A DNA stretch of 64,000 nucleotides from Paraferrimonas sedimenticola (GCF_002282855.1 NZ_NRIR01000002.1:124001-188000), one strand, 5' to 3'; shown: positions 40,745 to 52,168, counted from the first letter of the stretch. A program made the numbers and translations. The notes: generated from the letters alone by a model not told the origin.

Positions 40745-42916
40745 ATGGACGTTTCCCACTTACTCGATGGCCTTAATGAACACCAACGTCAAGCGGTTAG
40801 CGCGCCGCAATCGTCGATGCTGGTGTTAGCGGGTGCGGGCTCGGGCAAAACTCGTGTGTTGGTGCATCGCATTGCATGGTTGCTTCAAGTCGAGCAACAA
40901 AGTCCATACTCCATATTGGCGGTGACCTTTACCAATAAGGCCGCTAAAGAAATGTTGGGCCGAGTTGAGCAGGTGACCGGTCGAGTTAGCAATCGCATGT
41001 GGATTGGTACTTTCCACGGCTTAGCGCATCGTTTGCTTCGCGCTCACTATCAAGAAGCCAAGTTACCCCAAAGCTTTCAGATTTTAGACTCAGAAGATCA
41101 GCACCGACTGCTTAAACGCATCATCAAAAGCTTAGGCCTTGACGACAAGCGCTGGCCGGCACGTCAGGCTCAGTCCTATATCAATGCCAAGAAAGATGAA
41201 GGCTTGCGCCCGAAGCACGTGGACGCTGGCTATCACCCCATGGAAAAGCAGTGGCTGCAGATATATCAGCTGTACCAAGAAGCCTGTGACCGCGCCGGCT
41301 TGGTGGATTTTGCTGAGCTGTTGTTGCGCGCCCACGAACTCTGGTTGAACAACCCAACCCTACTTAACCACTATCGCGACCGATTCCGTCATATTCTGGT
41401 GGACGAGTTTCAAGATACCAATGCCATTCAATACGCGTGGATCCGGATGTTGGCCGGCGACTCGGGCAAGGTGATGATCGTTGGCGATGACGATCAGTCG
41501 ATTTACGGCTGGCGCGGGGCTCGAGTGGAGAACTTGTCGAAGTTTTTGACCGACTTTGATGGGGCTAAGACCATACGCTTAGAGCAAAATTATCGCTCTA
41601 CTGGCAATATTCTGAATGCGGCCAACCAACTGATTGCCCACAACCCAGACCGCTTAGGTAAGAACTTGTGGACCGAAGGTAAAGATGGCGAGCCAATAGG
41701 TTTGTACTCGGCGTTCAACGAGCTCGATGAAGCCCGGTTTATCGTTGGTCGTATTAAAGACTGGGCCGATAAGGGCGGCAGCTTAAGCGAGTGCGCGATT
41801 TTGTATCGCGGCAACGCTCAAAGCCGTGTGTTGGAAGAAGCGCTGCTGCAACAGCGACTGAGTTATCGCATTTATGGTGGCGTTCGCTTCTTCGAACGCC
41901 AGGAAATTAAAGATGCTATGAGCTACTTGCGCTTAGTGGCCAACCGCGACGATGACGCGGCGTTTGAGCGAGTGGTTAACACCCCTGCTCGTGGTATTGG
42001 CGATCGCACATTAGAGATAGTGAGAGCCACCGCTCGCGAGCAAAGTAGTACGCTATGGCGAGCGGCGCAGTTCTTAATTGAGCAAAAAGGGCTGGCGGGT
42101 CGCGCCTCAAGCGCGGTAAATGGTTTTCTAAGCTTGATAGCCCAGCTGGAAGATGAGTGCAGCGATTTGGCCATGCACAAGCAAGTGGACCACTGCATCA
42201 TTGCCTCAGGCCTTAAGGACATGTACCGCGCCGAAAAAGGTGAGAAAGCCGAAGCTCGAATTGAGAACTTGGAAGAGCTGGTAACTGCCGCGCGCAGTTT
42301 TGAGCCCGACGAGACTCAAGAGAACTTAACCGAGATGGATGCTTTCTTGGCTCACGCGGCGCTGGAAGCCGGTGAAGGTCAGGCGGACGCCTTTGAGGAT
42401 GCCGTGCAGCTAATGACCTTGCACTCGGCTAAAGGTCTGGAATTCCCACTGGTGTTCTTGGCCGGGGTAGAAGAAGGCTTATTCCCGAATCAGCGCGCCA
42501 TCGATGAAGGGGATCGTTTAGACGAGGAGCGCCGCCTTTGCTACGTGGGCATGACTCGGGCGATGCAAAAGCTGTTTATCAGTCATGCCGAGCAACGCCG
42601 TCTGTATGGCCGTGAGCATTATTCGGCGCCGTCGCGGTTCATTCGCGAAATTCCGCGCCAGTACCTAGACGAAATTCGGTTAAAAACTCAGGTGAGCACA
42701 CCAAGCAGCTCAGTGGCCAATCGTTTTCATCAAAGTGAGCAGACCTTTGAGCAAACCGGATTGAGTTTGGGCCAACGTGTCAGTCACCCAAAATTCGGGG
42801 CCGGTGTGGTGGTAAATTACGAAGGGCACGGTCCACAGTCCCGAGTGCAGGTGCACTTTGATAGGGTTGGCGCTAAGTGGCTGGTGGTCGCTTATGCTCG
42901 TTTGGAACCGATTTAA
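40745..42916 (+). CDS. uvrD: DNA helicase II UvrD
   Basis: Superfamily 1A helicase for nucleotide excision and mismatch repair. Walker A GAGSGKT is at residues 30-36; [30 protein letters not shown] and YVGMTRAMQ motifs follow. The C-terminus has the family's Tudor-like end (SHPKFGAGVVVNYEG), which binds RNA polymerase and UvrB in E. coli. I start at the ATG at 40745 because MDVSHLLDGLN matches E. coli UvrD; an ATG 60 bases upstream would add an unrelated leader. 723 aa. Confidence 0.97.
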   Translation: MDVSHLLDGLNEHQRQAVSAPQSSMLVLAGAGSGKTRVLVHRIAWLLQVEQQSPYSILAVTFTNKAAKEMLGRVEQVTGRVSNRMWIGTFHGLAHRLLRAHYQEAKLPQSFQILDSEDQHRLLKRIIKSLGLDDKRWPARQAQSYINAKKDEGLRPKHVDAGYHPMEKQWLQIYQLYQEACDRAGLVDFAELLLRAHELWLNNPTLLNHYRDRFRHILVDEFQDTNAIQYAWIRMLAGDSGKVMIVGDDDQSIYGWRGARVENLSKFLTDFDGAKTIRLEQNYRSTGNILNAANQLIAHNPDRLGKNLWTEGKDGEPIGLYSAFNELDEARFIVGRIKDWADKGGSLSECAILYRGNAQSRVLEEALLQQRLSYRIYGGVRFFERQEIKDAMSYLRLVANRDDDAAFERVVNTPARGIGDRTLEIVRATAREQSSTLWRAAQFLIEQKGLAGRASSAVNGFLSLIAQLEDECSDLAMHKQVDHCIIASGLKDMYRAEKGEKAEARIENLEELVTAARSFEPDETQENLTEMDAFLAHAALEAGEGQADAFEDAVQLMTLHSAKGLEFPLVFLAGVEEGLFPNQRAIDEGDRLDEERRLCYVGMTRAMQKLFISHAEQRRLYGREHYSAPSRFIREIPRQYLDEIRLKTQVSTPSSSVANRFHQSEQTFEQTGLSLGQRVSHPKFGAGVVVNYEGHGPQSRVQVHFDRVGAKWLVVAYARLEPI

Positions 42917-42989
42917 AATAGATTATAAGCGCTTGAGCCAACACTGAGTTTGAGCGCAAAAGCATTACAAGACATTCAGGAAGTACTTC

Positions 42990-43859
42990 ATGCTGGCAGT
43001 AATTAAAAGCCGTCTTTCCAGCTATAGCCGTCTCACGCGAATTGACCGTCCTATCGGTACACTGCTGTTATTGTGGCCGACGTTAACCGCGCTGTGGATC
43101 GCCGGTGAAGGCAATCCAACTCCTTATGTGGTGTTCGTATTTGTCGTGGGTGTGGCGCTTATGCGTGCCGTTGGCTGCATCATTAATGATTTTGCCGACC
43201 GCAAGCTTGATGCCCATGTTGAACGCACCAAAGGGCGTCCGCTGGCCACTGGGGAAATCAGCGAGAATGAAGCCTTGTACCTGTTTGTGGTGATGGGGCT
43301 GATTTGCTTTGGCTTAGTGCTGACGCTCAATCCCATGACGGTGTACTTTAGCTTTGGCGGCATATTGCTGACCATGCTGTACCCCTTCATGAAGCGCGTG
43401 ACCAATATGCCGCAAATGGTGCTCGGGGTGGTGTGGAGCTGGTCGATTCCGATGGCTTACGCGGCACAAGTGGGCGAGGTTAACGCCACGACCTGGTGGT
43501 TGTTTTTGGCCAACTGGTGTTTAACGGTAGCGTACGACTCCATGTACGCCATGGTCGATAGAGACGACGACCTTAAAGTCGGGATTAAATCCACTGCCAT
43601 TCTGTTCGGTCGATACGACCGCCACTGGATTGGGATGTTCCAACTAGCTACTGTGGTGGCGCTGGTGCAAGTGGGTCGTCTTGAAGGTTTGTCGAGCTGG
43701 TATTGGCTAGGCCTGCTGGCGGTGATTGGTACCTTTGTGTATCAACAGGCTTTGATATTCAAGCGCGATAAGGCCCGCTGCTTCCAGGCCTTCTTAAACA
43801 ATAACTACTCGGGACTGTTGCTGTTTGGCAGCGTAATCGCCGCCTACGCACTTGGTTAA
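42990..43859 (+). CDS. ubiA: 4-hydroxybenzoate octaprenyltransferase UbiA
   Basis: Membrane prenyltransferase that attaches the polyprenyl tail to 4-hydroxybenzoate in ubiquinone synthesis. The two Asp-rich motifs are NDFADRKLD and [12 protein letters not shown]. About eight to nine membrane segments. 289 aa. No ubiC (chorismate lyase) lies beside it, unlike in E. coli. Its stop overlaps that of the convergent yacG. Confidence 0.95.
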   Translation: MLAVIKSRLSSYSRLTRIDRPIGTLLLLWPTLTALWIAGEGNPTPYVVFVFVVGVALMRAVGCIINDFADRKLDAHVERTKGRPLATGEISENEALYLFVVMGLICFGLVLTLNPMTVYFSFGGILLTMLYPFMKRVTNMPQMVLGVVWSWSIPMAYAAQVGEVNATTWWLFLANWCLTVAYDSMYAMVDRDDDLKVGIKSTAILFGRYDRHWIGMFQLATVVALVQVGRLEGLSSWYWLGLLAVIGTFVYQQALIFKRDKARCFQAFLNNNYSGLLLFGSVIAAYALG

Positions 43860-44071
43860 TCTTCTTTAAAGAATGGCTGCTCGTCGCTCAGGTCAAACTC
43901 ATCCGGAATGTTCGCGTTGGGATCGGTTTGGCCAGGGATCACGTGGGATTCGTTAGCCCATTCACCTAAATCAATCAATCGGCAACGGTCGCTGCAGAAT
44001 GGACGGTGCGGGCTTTGTTCGCCCCATTGGACTTCGGCTTTACAGGTTGGGCAGTTTACGGTCAGGGTCAT
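43856..44071 (-). CDS. yacG: DNA gyrase inhibitor YacG
   Basis: 71-aa zinc-ribbon protein with CPTC (about residues 8-11) and CSDRC (about 27-31) ligands, the YacG arrangement; E. coli YacG binds GyrB and inhibits gyrase. The acidic C-terminal tail is typical. It overlaps zapD by one base and ends the pilB-pilC-pilD-coaE-zapD-yacG operon. The stop shares bases with the ubiA stop. Confidence 0.94.
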   Translation of the reverse strand: MTLTVNCPTCKAEVQWGEQSPHRPFCSDRCRLIDLGEWANESHVIPGQTDPNANIPDEFDLSDEQPFFKED

Positions 44072-44814
44072 TATTTAGTTTCTGGACAACAGGCGATAGA
44101 AAAGGCGACATCATTGCTGGCGCGGGTCTGATTGTCAAATCTTAGCATCTGTATCGAGAAACGTTGTTTATTGCCGCTAACCGTGGGGTAGCACAAGCTG
44201 TCTCGCGACAATTCTACCCGCACTAACGCCAATGGCATATCTGAACTGTATTGGTAAAAACCGCTCTTGGCTTCTTGGGTAACAAACTCACCGCTTTGGC
44301 GGGTCAGCTGCAATATGGCGTCGATGGCGTTGAACAATAGAGCGAACTCGCCTTGCCATTTAGCGATTTGTTGTTTGCGCACTGACCAAGGGCCGGCCAA
44401 CCAATAGTGCAGTTGAGGCAAGTCAAAGCTGCAGCAACCGCCGGGCATGTTGTAGCGTTGGCGTACCGCGCTTAAAAACTTATCGCTGCGAGTATTGAGG
44501 CCTAAGCGGCCGCTGTAGGAGAGCTCGCGGCGAATTTCTGTTAGCGAGCGAATACACTCGTTGAGTTGCTCTTGGTCGACATTTTCGACGTTGCGCCAGC
44601 GTTTGATTTGGGCGAGATGGCGGTCGAGTTCTTTGATGAGGTCATTGCGAAAGTCGCAACGGTCGGTGATATCGCAAAGCGCAAACAGGGGAGTGAACAG
44701 CTCCATGCCTGTGTCTTTATTGGCGTGGTTGCTCAGTTGCTCGGCCAAATGTTCGAGTCGCAAATAACTGCGGACTTTTTCGTTAAGCGGCTGCTCGAAC
44801 ATAATATTGGCCAT
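44071..44814 (-). CDS. zapD: Z-ring stabilising protein ZapD
   Basis: Binds the FtsZ C-terminal peptide and bundles protofilaments. 247 aa, with the family N-terminus [18 protein letters not shown] and a C-terminal beta-strand region. It starts three bases after coaE. Functionally it connects to ftsZ at 12.8 kb. Confidence 0.95.
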   Translation of the reverse strand: MANIMFEQPLNEKVRSYLRLEHLAEQLSNHANKDTGMELFTPLFALCDITDRCDFRNDLIKELDRHLAQIKRWRNVENVDQEQLNECIRSLTEIRRELSYSGRLGLNTRSDKFLSAVRQRYNMPGGCCSFDLPQLHYWLAGPWSVRKQQIAKWQGEFALLFNAIDAILQLTRQSGEFVTQEAKSGFYQYSSDMPLALVRVELSRDSLCYPTVSGNKQRFSIQMLRFDNQTRASNDVAFSIACCPETK

Positions 44815-44817
44815 GGC

Positions 44818-45438
44818 TTATTCCTGCGTTAGTTGGTACTGCTTCGCCAGCTTTAAATAGCTCTCGTGTAGCTGATCTACTTGTTGTTGTAACTCGGGCA
44901 AGCTTTGTTCGTTATTGACGACATCGTCGGCAAAAGTGAGTCGTTCATCGCGACTAGCCTGCGCTTTTAATATGTTTTCAACGTGCTCGTGAGATACCTC
45001 ATCACGAGCCATGGTGCGCTCAATTTGAGTCTCGGGACTAACGTCCACCACCAAAATTCGGTTTACCATCTGGTTGAGGCTATTTTCGATAAGCAGAGGC
45101 ACTACCATAATGGCGTACTCTGATTCAGCCTCTCTGGCCTGCCTTAGCATGTGCTTGCGGATCATCGGATGCAGCAAGCCGTTTAGCCAAGTGCGCTCGG
45201 CATCGTTATCAAACACTTTTTGCCTGAGCTTGGCTCTGTCGAGCGTACCGTCGTTGGCCAATACCTCGGCGCCAAAGTGTTCAATGATGGCCTCTAAACC
45301 GGGACTACCTGGTGCAACCATATCCCGAGCGATGAGATCCGCGTCTACGAGCACGATGCCTTTTTTAGCGAAGCAATTCGCTACTGTGGTCTTGCCGCTG
45401 CCAATACCGCCGGTCAGCCCGATAATATAGTCTGCCAT
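44818..45438 (-). CDS. coaE: Dephospho-CoA kinase CoaE
   Basis: Last step of coenzyme A synthesis. The P-loop is at residues 9-16 (TGGIGSGKT region), and LIARDMVAPG and LLHPMIRKHM segments match the family. 206 aa from the ATG at 45438. A much longer open frame upstream crosses the pilD end and adds no conserved sequence, so I do not use it. Sits between pilD and zapD. Confidence 0.96.
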   Translation of the reverse strand: MADYIIGLTGGIGSGKTTVANCFAKKGIVLVDADLIARDMVAPGSPGLEAIIEHFGAEVLANDGTLDRAKLRQKVFDNDAERTWLNGLLHPMIRKHMLRQAREAESEYAIMVVPLLIENSLNQMVNRILVVDVSPETQIERTMARDEVSHEHVENILKAQASRDERLTFADDVVNNEQSLPELQQQVDQLHESYLKLAKQYQLTQE

Positions 45439-45458
45439 TGCACTGTCTTTTTTGTTGT

Positions 45459-46334
45459 TTACAGCATGCTCAGGTACCAGTGCCAAATAGACTCGCCCCA
45501 GAGCATCGCCACCCAAGCCGCGCCCGCAATATAAGGGCCGAACGGAATAGGATTGCCTTGCTGTAGTTTTTTGAATGCCATCAATGAGATACCCACGATA
45601 GCACCAATCAAGGACGAGAGTAAAATTATCATGGGCAGCATTTGCCAACCCAGCCAGGCACCGGCCGCTGCTAGCAGTTTGAAGTCGCCGTATCCCATTC
45701 CTTCTTTGCCAGTGACTAGTTTAAACAACCAGAAAACGCTCCAGAGGGACAGGTAGCCGGCGGCAGCGCCGATGACGGCATCTTGCAAAGGGACAAAGGT
45801 ACCCGAGACGTTAACTATTAGACCAAGCCACAGCAGAGGTAAGGTCATATTGTCTGGCAGCAACATCTCATCTAAGTCGATGCCGGTTAGGGCAATTAGA
45901 GTAAAGGTGAAAAGCGCGGCAAATAGGAAGGTCCAGGTGGGACCAAAGGCGTGAGCGACGGCCACAATCATCAAGCCAGTGATGGTCTCGACGATTGGGT
46001 AGCGCTTGGAAATCGGCGTTTGGCAGTTAGCGCATTTACCTTTTAGCAGTAGCCAAGAGATAACCGGGATGTTTTGCCAGGCTTTGATGGCGTGTCCGCA
46101 TTTTGGGCAAGTGCTATTTGGGGTCACCAGGTTGTAGCGCTTGGGGTAGCCGTCATCATAGGCAGGCGCATCGGGCACTAGTTCGGCGCAGTCTTCCCGC
46201 CACTGACGCTTTAGTAATACTGGGGTGCGGTGAATTACCACGTTCAAAAACGAACCCACGACTAGTCCAAATACTAAAGCGGTGGAAAGCCATAGCGCAT
46301 TGTTTTGCGCCATTAATTCAATTAGCTGCTGCAT
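45459..46334 (-). CDS. pilD: Type IV prepilin peptidase/methyltransferase PilD
   Basis: Inner-membrane aspartyl protease that cleaves and N-methylates type IV prepilins and type II secretion pseudopilins. The zinc-binding cysteines are C76, C79, C101 and C104. The catalytic aspartates are D153 (TGIDLD) and D217 (GYGDFK). 291 aa, about eight membrane segments. Transcribed with pilC and coaE. Confidence 0.96.
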   Translation of the reverse strand: MQQLIELMAQNNALWLSTALVFGLVVGSFLNVVIHRTPVLLKRQWREDCAELVPDAPAYDDGYPKRYNLVTPNSTCPKCGHAIKAWQNIPVISWLLLKGKCANCQTPISKRYPIVETITGLMIVAVAHAFGPTWTFLFAALFTFTLIALTGIDLDEMLLPDNMTLPLLWLGLIVNVSGTFVPLQDAVIGAAAGYLSLWSVFWLFKLVTGKEGMGYGDFKLLAAAGAWLGWQMLPMIILLSSLIGAIVGISLMAFKKLQQGNPIPFGPYIAGAAWVAMLWGESIWHWYLSML

Positions 46335-46365
46335 CTTTTATTATTTTTCTTTGTTAATTCTTGGC

Positions 46366-47610
46366 TTAGCCAATGACGTCGCCCATCTGGAAGATTGGTA
46401 AGTACATACCAACAATCAAACCACCGACAATAGTACCAATAACCACCATCATGATAGGTTCGATCAGCGAGGATAGACCGTCGACCGCATCGTCTACCTG
46501 CATCTCGTAGATGCTGGCTACCTTGTTAAGCATGTCATCAAGCGAACCGGCTTCTTCGCCGATTTGCACCATTTGAATCAGCATCTCTGGAAATAGGTTA
46601 ACCGTGTGCATGGCGGCGTTGAGCTGCATACCGGCCATGACTTCGTTGCGCACATTCATAATGGCGTCGCGATACACGGCGTTGCCCGAGGCACCAGCGG
46701 CGGATTCCATGCCGTCGATTAGAGGGACACCGGCGGCGAAGGTGGTGGCTAAGGTTCTAGAGAATCGGGCGATGGCTGCTTTGTGGAGTATGTCGCCGAA
46801 TACTGGCGCTTTCAGGAGAATCGCATCGGTTCTGTCTCGAACATTTTGTGAGCGTTCGTGGGCTTTTTTGAATGCGAATCCCGCTCCTGCAGCGCTTGCG
46901 AGCATAATGAACCAGTATGCTTGCATGAAATCGGATGCGGTGATTAAGAGTTGCGTAAATGCTGGAAGCTCCGCACCAAACCCTTCGAAAATGGATTGGA
47001 ACTGAGGTACAACCTTAACTAGTAGGATCGCAGTTACAACAACTGCCACCAAGGTAACTGCGGCTGGGTAAAATAGCGCTTTTTTGATCTTGGACTTCAG
47101 TGCCTCTGCTTTTTCTCGGTACAAAGCGATACGGTCAAAAACGATATCTAGTGAACCTGACGCTTCACCTGCTTTCACCAAATCAACGTATAGTCCATCA
47201 AAGTATTTTCTGTGGGGTTTCAAACACTCGTAAAAGGGAATACCAGACTGGAGATCTGCCAAAATCGTATTCAACAGGTTGCGCATAGGTTCTTTTTCAT
47301 GGCTTTTGGCGAGTAACTCAATGGCAGTAACTAAGGGGACCCCGGCGGACAGCATAGTTGCAACTTGGCGAGTCAACATGGCGATGTCCATAGGGACAAT
47401 TTTTTGCCCGCCTAAGCTAAATAGCGGCTTAGACTTTTTCTGAACTGACTTGGGAGAAATCCCTTGGCCTTTGAGGATAGTGCGCACTTCGGTAGCACTG
47501 GTACCTTTGATTTCACCACTGGCTTTTTGGCCGTTGCGATTTAACCCTTTCCAAACGAAAGTTTGAACCGGTAAGGCTTTAGATTTGGTCTTTGCAGATG
47601 CCGTGGCCAT
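46366..47610 (-). CDS. pilC: Type IV pilus inner-membrane platform protein PilC
   Basis: GspF/PilC family platform protein that couples the PilB motor to pilus assembly. Two GspF repeats are visible (about residues 75-200 and 280-400), each with a hydrophobic region, and the second ends in a VVIGTIVGGLIVGMYLPIFQ helix. 414 aa. AAGGAG lies just upstream of the ATG. It follows pilB after 155 bases in which I see only a weak inverted repeat (47654-47675). Confidence 0.95.
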   Translation of the reverse strand: MATASAKTKSKALPVQTFVWKGLNRNGQKASGEIKGTSATEVRTILKGQGISPKSVQKKSKPLFSLGGQKIVPMDIAMLTRQVATMLSAGVPLVTAIELLAKSHEKEPMRNLLNTILADLQSGIPFYECLKPHRKYFDGLYVDLVKAGEASGSLDIVFDRIALYREKAEALKSKIKKALFYPAAVTLVAVVVTAILLVKVVPQFQSIFEGFGAELPAFTQLLITASDFMQAYWFIMLASAAGAGFAFKKAHERSQNVRDRTDAILLKAPVFGDILHKAAIARFSRTLATTFAAGVPLIDGMESAAGASGNAVYRDAIMNVRNEVMAGMQLNAAMHTVNLFPEMLIQMVQIGEEAGSLDDMLNKVASIYEMQVDDAVDGLSSLIEPIMMVVIGTIVGGLIVGMYLPIFQMGDVIG

Positions 47611-47765
47611 AGCGGCTCCTTGCTCTTAGTTATTCTTAGTTTTTGCAAACTAGGCAATGCGTAATCCAGCATTGCTATGCGCACGTTTATGCACCAGTGT
47701 AACCAAGTTAGACAGGACCGACTAGTGTAAAGATTTTGACAAGTGTCAGGGCTGAGATCTTTGTC

Positions 47766-49481
47766 TTAGGCGCTGGTCACACGGTTGACTTCGGCAATAC
47801 TGGTAACCCCCTGCACCACTTTGCGTAGCCCAGACTGCCGCAGTGTATTGACGCCGTCTTGTTGCATTTGTCGTCCGATATCCAGAGCGTTTCCGCCTTC
47901 CATAATAATGTTGGCGATAGCTTCGGTCATAGGCATCACTTCATAGATACCCACTCGACCTTTATAGCCGCCGGCACAGTTGTCACAACCCACAGGCTTA
48001 TACACGGTGAACCCTTTGGCGATATCTTCCGCGCTAAAGCCTAGCTCTCTGAGTTGCTCGTCTGGAATTTGCTCTTCCTGCTTACACTCTTTACACAGCC
48101 TTCGGCCCAATCGCTGAGCGATAATCAGGTTAACCGAACCTGCGATGTTATAGGCGGGTACTCCCATGTTCATCAAACGAGTCAGGGTTTCAGCAGCCGA
48201 GTTGGTGTGAAGGGTACTCAACACTAAGTGACCGGTTTGGGCGGCTTTGATAGCAATTTCTGCTGTTTCTAAGTCTCGAATCTCACCGACCATCACGATA
48301 TCTGGATCTTGGCGAAGAAAAGACCGCAAAGCCGAAGCAAAAGTTAATCCGGCCTTATTGTTGATATGAACCTGATTGATACCTGAAAGGTTGATTTCCA
48401 CCGGATCTTCCGCGGTGGAAATGTTGCGCTCTTCGGTATTGAGAATGTTAAGGCCAGTATATAGCGAAACCGTCTTACCCGAGCCGGTAGGGCCGGTTAC
48501 CAAAATCATCCCTTGAGGTTTTGCTAAATTTTCTTCGTAAAGTGCCTTTTGCTCGGGCTCGTAACCCAGAATATCGATCCCTAGCATGGCGCTGGAGGAA
48601 TCGAGAATACGCATTACGATTTTCTCACCGAATAGGGTTGGCAGCGTGGATACACGAAAATCGATGCTTTTGGTTTTGGAAAGCTTGAGTTTAATGCGCC
48701 CATCTTGAGGCAAACGACGTTCGGCAATATCCAGTTTGGACATCACTTTCAAGCGAGCTGAGATCCTTGAGGATAAGTTTACCGGTGGGGTTGATACAGT
48801 GTGGAGAATACCGTCAATTCGGAAACGGATGCGATACTCTTTCTCGTAAGGCTCGAAGTGTAAATCGGAGGCACCTTTGCGAATTGCATCAGTGAGAATT
48901 TTATTGATATAGATGACGATTGGGGCATCATCTTTGCCGTCCGCGTTATCGTCTTCTTTTTTCTCTTCGGCGACGTCAATATCTGCGAGCGTTGATTCGT
49001 CAATTCCGGAAAGATCGAGCTCTTCTAAATCGGCTTCCAATACTCTCTCTATAGCCGATTTGAGTTGATAGTGAGACGCTAAAATAGGCTCTACAGTTAA
49101 TCCTGATGAAAATTGGAACTCTTCCAAAGCGCCTATATTATTTGGATCGGTCGTTGCAATGTATACCCGGCCTTGTTTGACTGATAAAGGTAAACATCTG
49201 TGCTTTTCTATTAGTTTTTTATTGAGTATTTGCTCAGGGATCGATTCGACATTAAAGCTTTTAAGATCTAACCAAGGAGTTCCAAATTCCTCGTGGAGCA
49301 GCAAAGCCGCTTGTTCTCCTTCAACTAGCTTACTCTCAACCAACGTACTTACAATGTTGGAACGCTCCCTTCCTGCGTTCTGCAGTGAATTTTTGAGCTC
49401 TCGTTCTGAAAACAAGCCTTTGTTTAAAAAGATAGACGCGATTCCGTAGTCAGCCTTCGTAATTGACATAGTTTGAAACAT
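47766..49481 (-). CDS. pilB: Type IV pilus assembly ATPase PilB
   Basis: Hexameric extension motor. The N-terminal GspE/MshEN domain covers about residues 1-150. Walker A GPTGSGKT is at 330-337, the Asp box and Walker B follow ([12 protein letters not shown]), and the zinc cysteines are C463, C466, C499 and C502. 571 aa. The ATG at 49481 has no strong ribosome site; an ATG four codons later is an alternative. A strong terminator separates it from pilA. Confidence 0.96.
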   Translation of the reverse strand: MFQTMSITKADYGIASIFLNKGLFSERELKNSLQNAGRERSNIVSTLVESKLVEGEQAALLLHEEFGTPWLDLKSFNVESIPEQILNKKLIEKHRCLPLSVKQGRVYIATTDPNNIGALEEFQFSSGLTVEPILASHYQLKSAIERVLEADLEELDLSGIDESTLADIDVAEEKKEDDNADGKDDAPIVIYINKILTDAIRKGASDLHFEPYEKEYRIRFRIDGILHTVSTPPVNLSSRISARLKVMSKLDIAERRLPQDGRIKLKLSKTKSIDFRVSTLPTLFGEKIVMRILDSSSAMLGIDILGYEPEQKALYEENLAKPQGMILVTGPTGSGKTVSLYTGLNILNTEERNISTAEDPVEINLSGINQVHINNKAGLTFASALRSFLRQDPDIVMVGEIRDLETAEIAIKAAQTGHLVLSTLHTNSAAETLTRLMNMGVPAYNIAGSVNLIIAQRLGRRLCKECKQEEQIPDEQLRELGFSAEDIAKGFTVYKPVGCDNCAGGYKGRVGIYEVMPMTEAIANIIMEGGNALDIGRQMQQDGVNTLRQSGLRKVVQGVTSIAEVNRVTSA

Positions 49482-49524
49482 TCAATAGGGACGTAATTTT
49501 GATAGTATCCGTGTTTATAAAAAC

Positions 49525-49560
49525 AAAAAAGCCGAAGTTTTGAAAACTTCGGCTTTTTTA
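49525..49560. terminator. Strong hairpin between pilA and pilB
   Basis: GCCGAAGTTTT and AAAACTTCGGC arms around a single base, flanked by A6 on one side and T6 on the other, so it can terminate on either strand. On the minus strand it ends the pilA transcript before pilB. Confidence 0.9.
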
Positions 49561-49576
49561 TTCGTGAACGCGTAAC

Positions 49577-50029
49577 TTAGGTGCCTGCTGCGGCCGTACA
49601 ACCTTTCGGAGCGTGGTTTGCATTACCTGCTGTAGGATAGGTGTAGGTACAAGCCCAAGTTGCTGGATCAGATGCGGTAGCGCCTGCGGTACGACTAAGT
49701 GCGATAACTGCGCCGCTTATTGCTGGCGAGCCATTAGCTCCCATCGTAACTTGGATTCCGCTGGCAGTGTATTCCAAGCTACCATTCACAATTAGACCTG
49801 CACTGGCGCCAATCCAAGCTAGTTCTCCATCCACACCCGGAAGTGAACCTTTTTCCAGTACATAAGCCTCCATTGGTGATTTAAGGCTTGCCAAAGTAGA
49901 ATACGCCGTTCCAGCCTCTGCTTTTGCGATGTAATTCTGATACTGAGGAATAGCAACTGCTGCCAGAATACCGATGATGGCAACAACGATTAGTAGTTCA
50001 ATTAAGGTAAAACCTTTGCTTTGTTTCAT
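49577..50029 (-). CDS. pilA: Type IVa major pilin PilA
   Basis: Prepilin with short leader MKQSKG cleaved before F7 by PilD; the mature protein begins [20 protein letters not shown] with the conserved E5. Two C-terminal cysteines (C127 and C144) can form the D-region disulfide. 150 aa from the ATG at 50029, which has GGAGAG seven bases upstream. The [10 protein letters not shown] segment is typical of the Vibrio/Pseudomonas-like pilins. Monocistronic, with its own promoter expected in the AT-rich spacer upstream. Confidence 0.94.
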   Translation of the reverse strand: MKQSKGFTLIELLIVVAIIGILAAVAIPQYQNYIAKAEAGTAYSTLASLKSPMEAYVLEKGSLPGVDGELAWIGASAGLIVNGSLEYTASGIQVTMGANGSPAISGAVIALSRTAGATASDPATWACTYTYPTAGNANHAPKGCTAAAGT

Positions 50030-50466
50030 TTTGTTCTCTCCATGAAAGCTGCACGTCAAATTGATAAAAGGTCTGATTGCGCCAGCTCAATACTGGTCTG
50101 TCTGCCAAGTTAGTACAAAGTTGTTTAAATGAAAACAGCAGATTTCACTATTTTGAACAAGAAATGATTTAGATCAGCTAAAGGTATTAGTTAAGTGCCT
50201 GATTTAACTGAATTTTAACAGTCTAAAAAATTTTCATTTTTGTGAGCAAAAACCCTTATAAATTAGCCACTTACGATCGTCAATATATTGTCGCTGTCAG
50301 ATCTTTTGACGCAATATTGGCTTTATTGACGTTATTTAAAGGTTAATAGTTGCTCGCTTAGTGCAAAGGTTTACAGGCAGATAAAAAAGAAAATGTGAGG
50401 CATAGCAAAATATGTAATCCACTGCCAAAAGTGTTAGTTGGCAGTGAATTGCACTGGATTGATTAA
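50030..50466. other. AT-rich 437-base spacer upstream of pilA
   Basis: No coding sequence found. The stretch is much richer in A and T than its surroundings and presumably holds the pilA promoter and regulator sites. I could not find a sigma-54 GG-N10-GC site in the correct orientation. The only clear structure is an inverted repeat near the nadC end (50420-50446). Confidence 0.6.
50420..50446. repeat. Inverted repeat after nadC
   Basis: CACTGCCAA (50420-50428) and TTGGCAGTG (50438-50446), 9-base loop, 20 bases after the nadC stop. There is no immediate T run on either strand, so it could be a Rho-independent terminator only if imperfect, or an operator. Confidence 0.6.
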
Positions 50467-51366
<900 letters not shown>

Positions 51367-51569
51367 TCATCGGGTGCCAGCTCTTTGTTATTGCTCATTA
51401 GTTTAACCCATTCGCCCAGTCAGTAGAAAACATCAGCTGACAATAGTTAGCTAAAAACATCGGCCGAAATAATTGTCGAATTTTTGAAGTGATTTTTCGT
51501 TTTGGAGGATAGGCTAACCGCTATTTTGCGGTAGACTGAAAGCGCCTAAATCTCAGGAGCTTCAATTGT

Positions 51570-52145
51570 ATGAGTCGTGATGCCCAAAAAGGAAAGGGCG
51601 TACTGCCTTGGCAGACGGTGGCGCAGCGTCCGTCCCCGCATTTTGATTTACGACCAGATATTACCGATATCAGCCTTTTAGTGCTGCACAACATTAGCTT
51701 ACCAGCAGGCCAGTTCGGTCAGCCCTACATAGACAAGCTGTTTATGGGCTGTATTCAAGAAGACTGTCCTGCAGAGTTAGAAGAGCTTATCGGCCTTCGA
51801 GTATCGGCTCATCTTTTTATCAATCGAGAAGGGCTCATCACTCAATACGTAGATATGCATTCAAGAGCCTGGCACGCAGGCGTTTCGAGTTTCCAAGGGC
51901 GTGAGCGCTGCAATGACTTTTCGATTGGGATTGAGCTTGAGGGCACCGATGATTCGGGTTACAGCGATGAGCAATATCAAGCTTTGCACAAAGTATCGCT
52001 GTATATACTTGAAACCTATCCTAAAATCACTTTAGATCGGATCGTCGGGCACGAGCACATCGCGCCAGGGCGCAAGACAGACCCAGGTCCGGGATTCGAC
52101 TGGACAGGGTATCGGCAAAGGTTAGTCGCTGCAGGAATAAAATAA
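51570..52145 (+). CDS. ampD: 1,6-anhydro-N-acetylmuramyl-L-alanine amidase AmpD
   Basis: Cytoplasmic zinc amidase of peptidoglycan recycling; its loss induces AmpC beta-lactamase in bacteria with AmpR. The zinc ligands are H40, H161 and D171, with the same spacing as E. coli H34, H154 and D164. 191 aa. AGGAG precedes the ATG by ten bases. ampE follows 23 bases later. Confidence 0.96.
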   Translation: MSRDAQKGKGVLPWQTVAQRPSPHFDLRPDITDISLLVLHNISLPAGQFGQPYIDKLFMGCIQEDCPAELEELIGLRVSAHLFINREGLITQYVDMHSRAWHAGVSSFQGRERCNDFSIGIELEGTDDSGYSDEQYQALHKVSLYILETYPKITLDRIVGHEHIAPGRKTDPGPGFDWTGYRQRLVAAGIK

Positions 52146-52168
52146 GCCAATCGTAGGAGCAAGAGGTT

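Noticed and set aside
47654-47675. Inverted repeat GCAATGC/GCATTGC between pilB and pilC
   Set aside because: Only seven pairs with an eight-base loop and no T run on the transcribed strand, so it is not convincing as a terminator.
50436-50452. Sigma-54-like sequence TTGGCAGTGAATTGCA
   Set aside because: The GG and GC elements are nine bases apart, not ten, and it is on the plus strand, pointing away from pilA. It is part of the inverted repeat after nadC.
51509-51528. Small inverted repeat ACCGC/GCGGT upstream of ampD
   Set aside because: Five pairs only, which is expected by chance in a stretch of this length.
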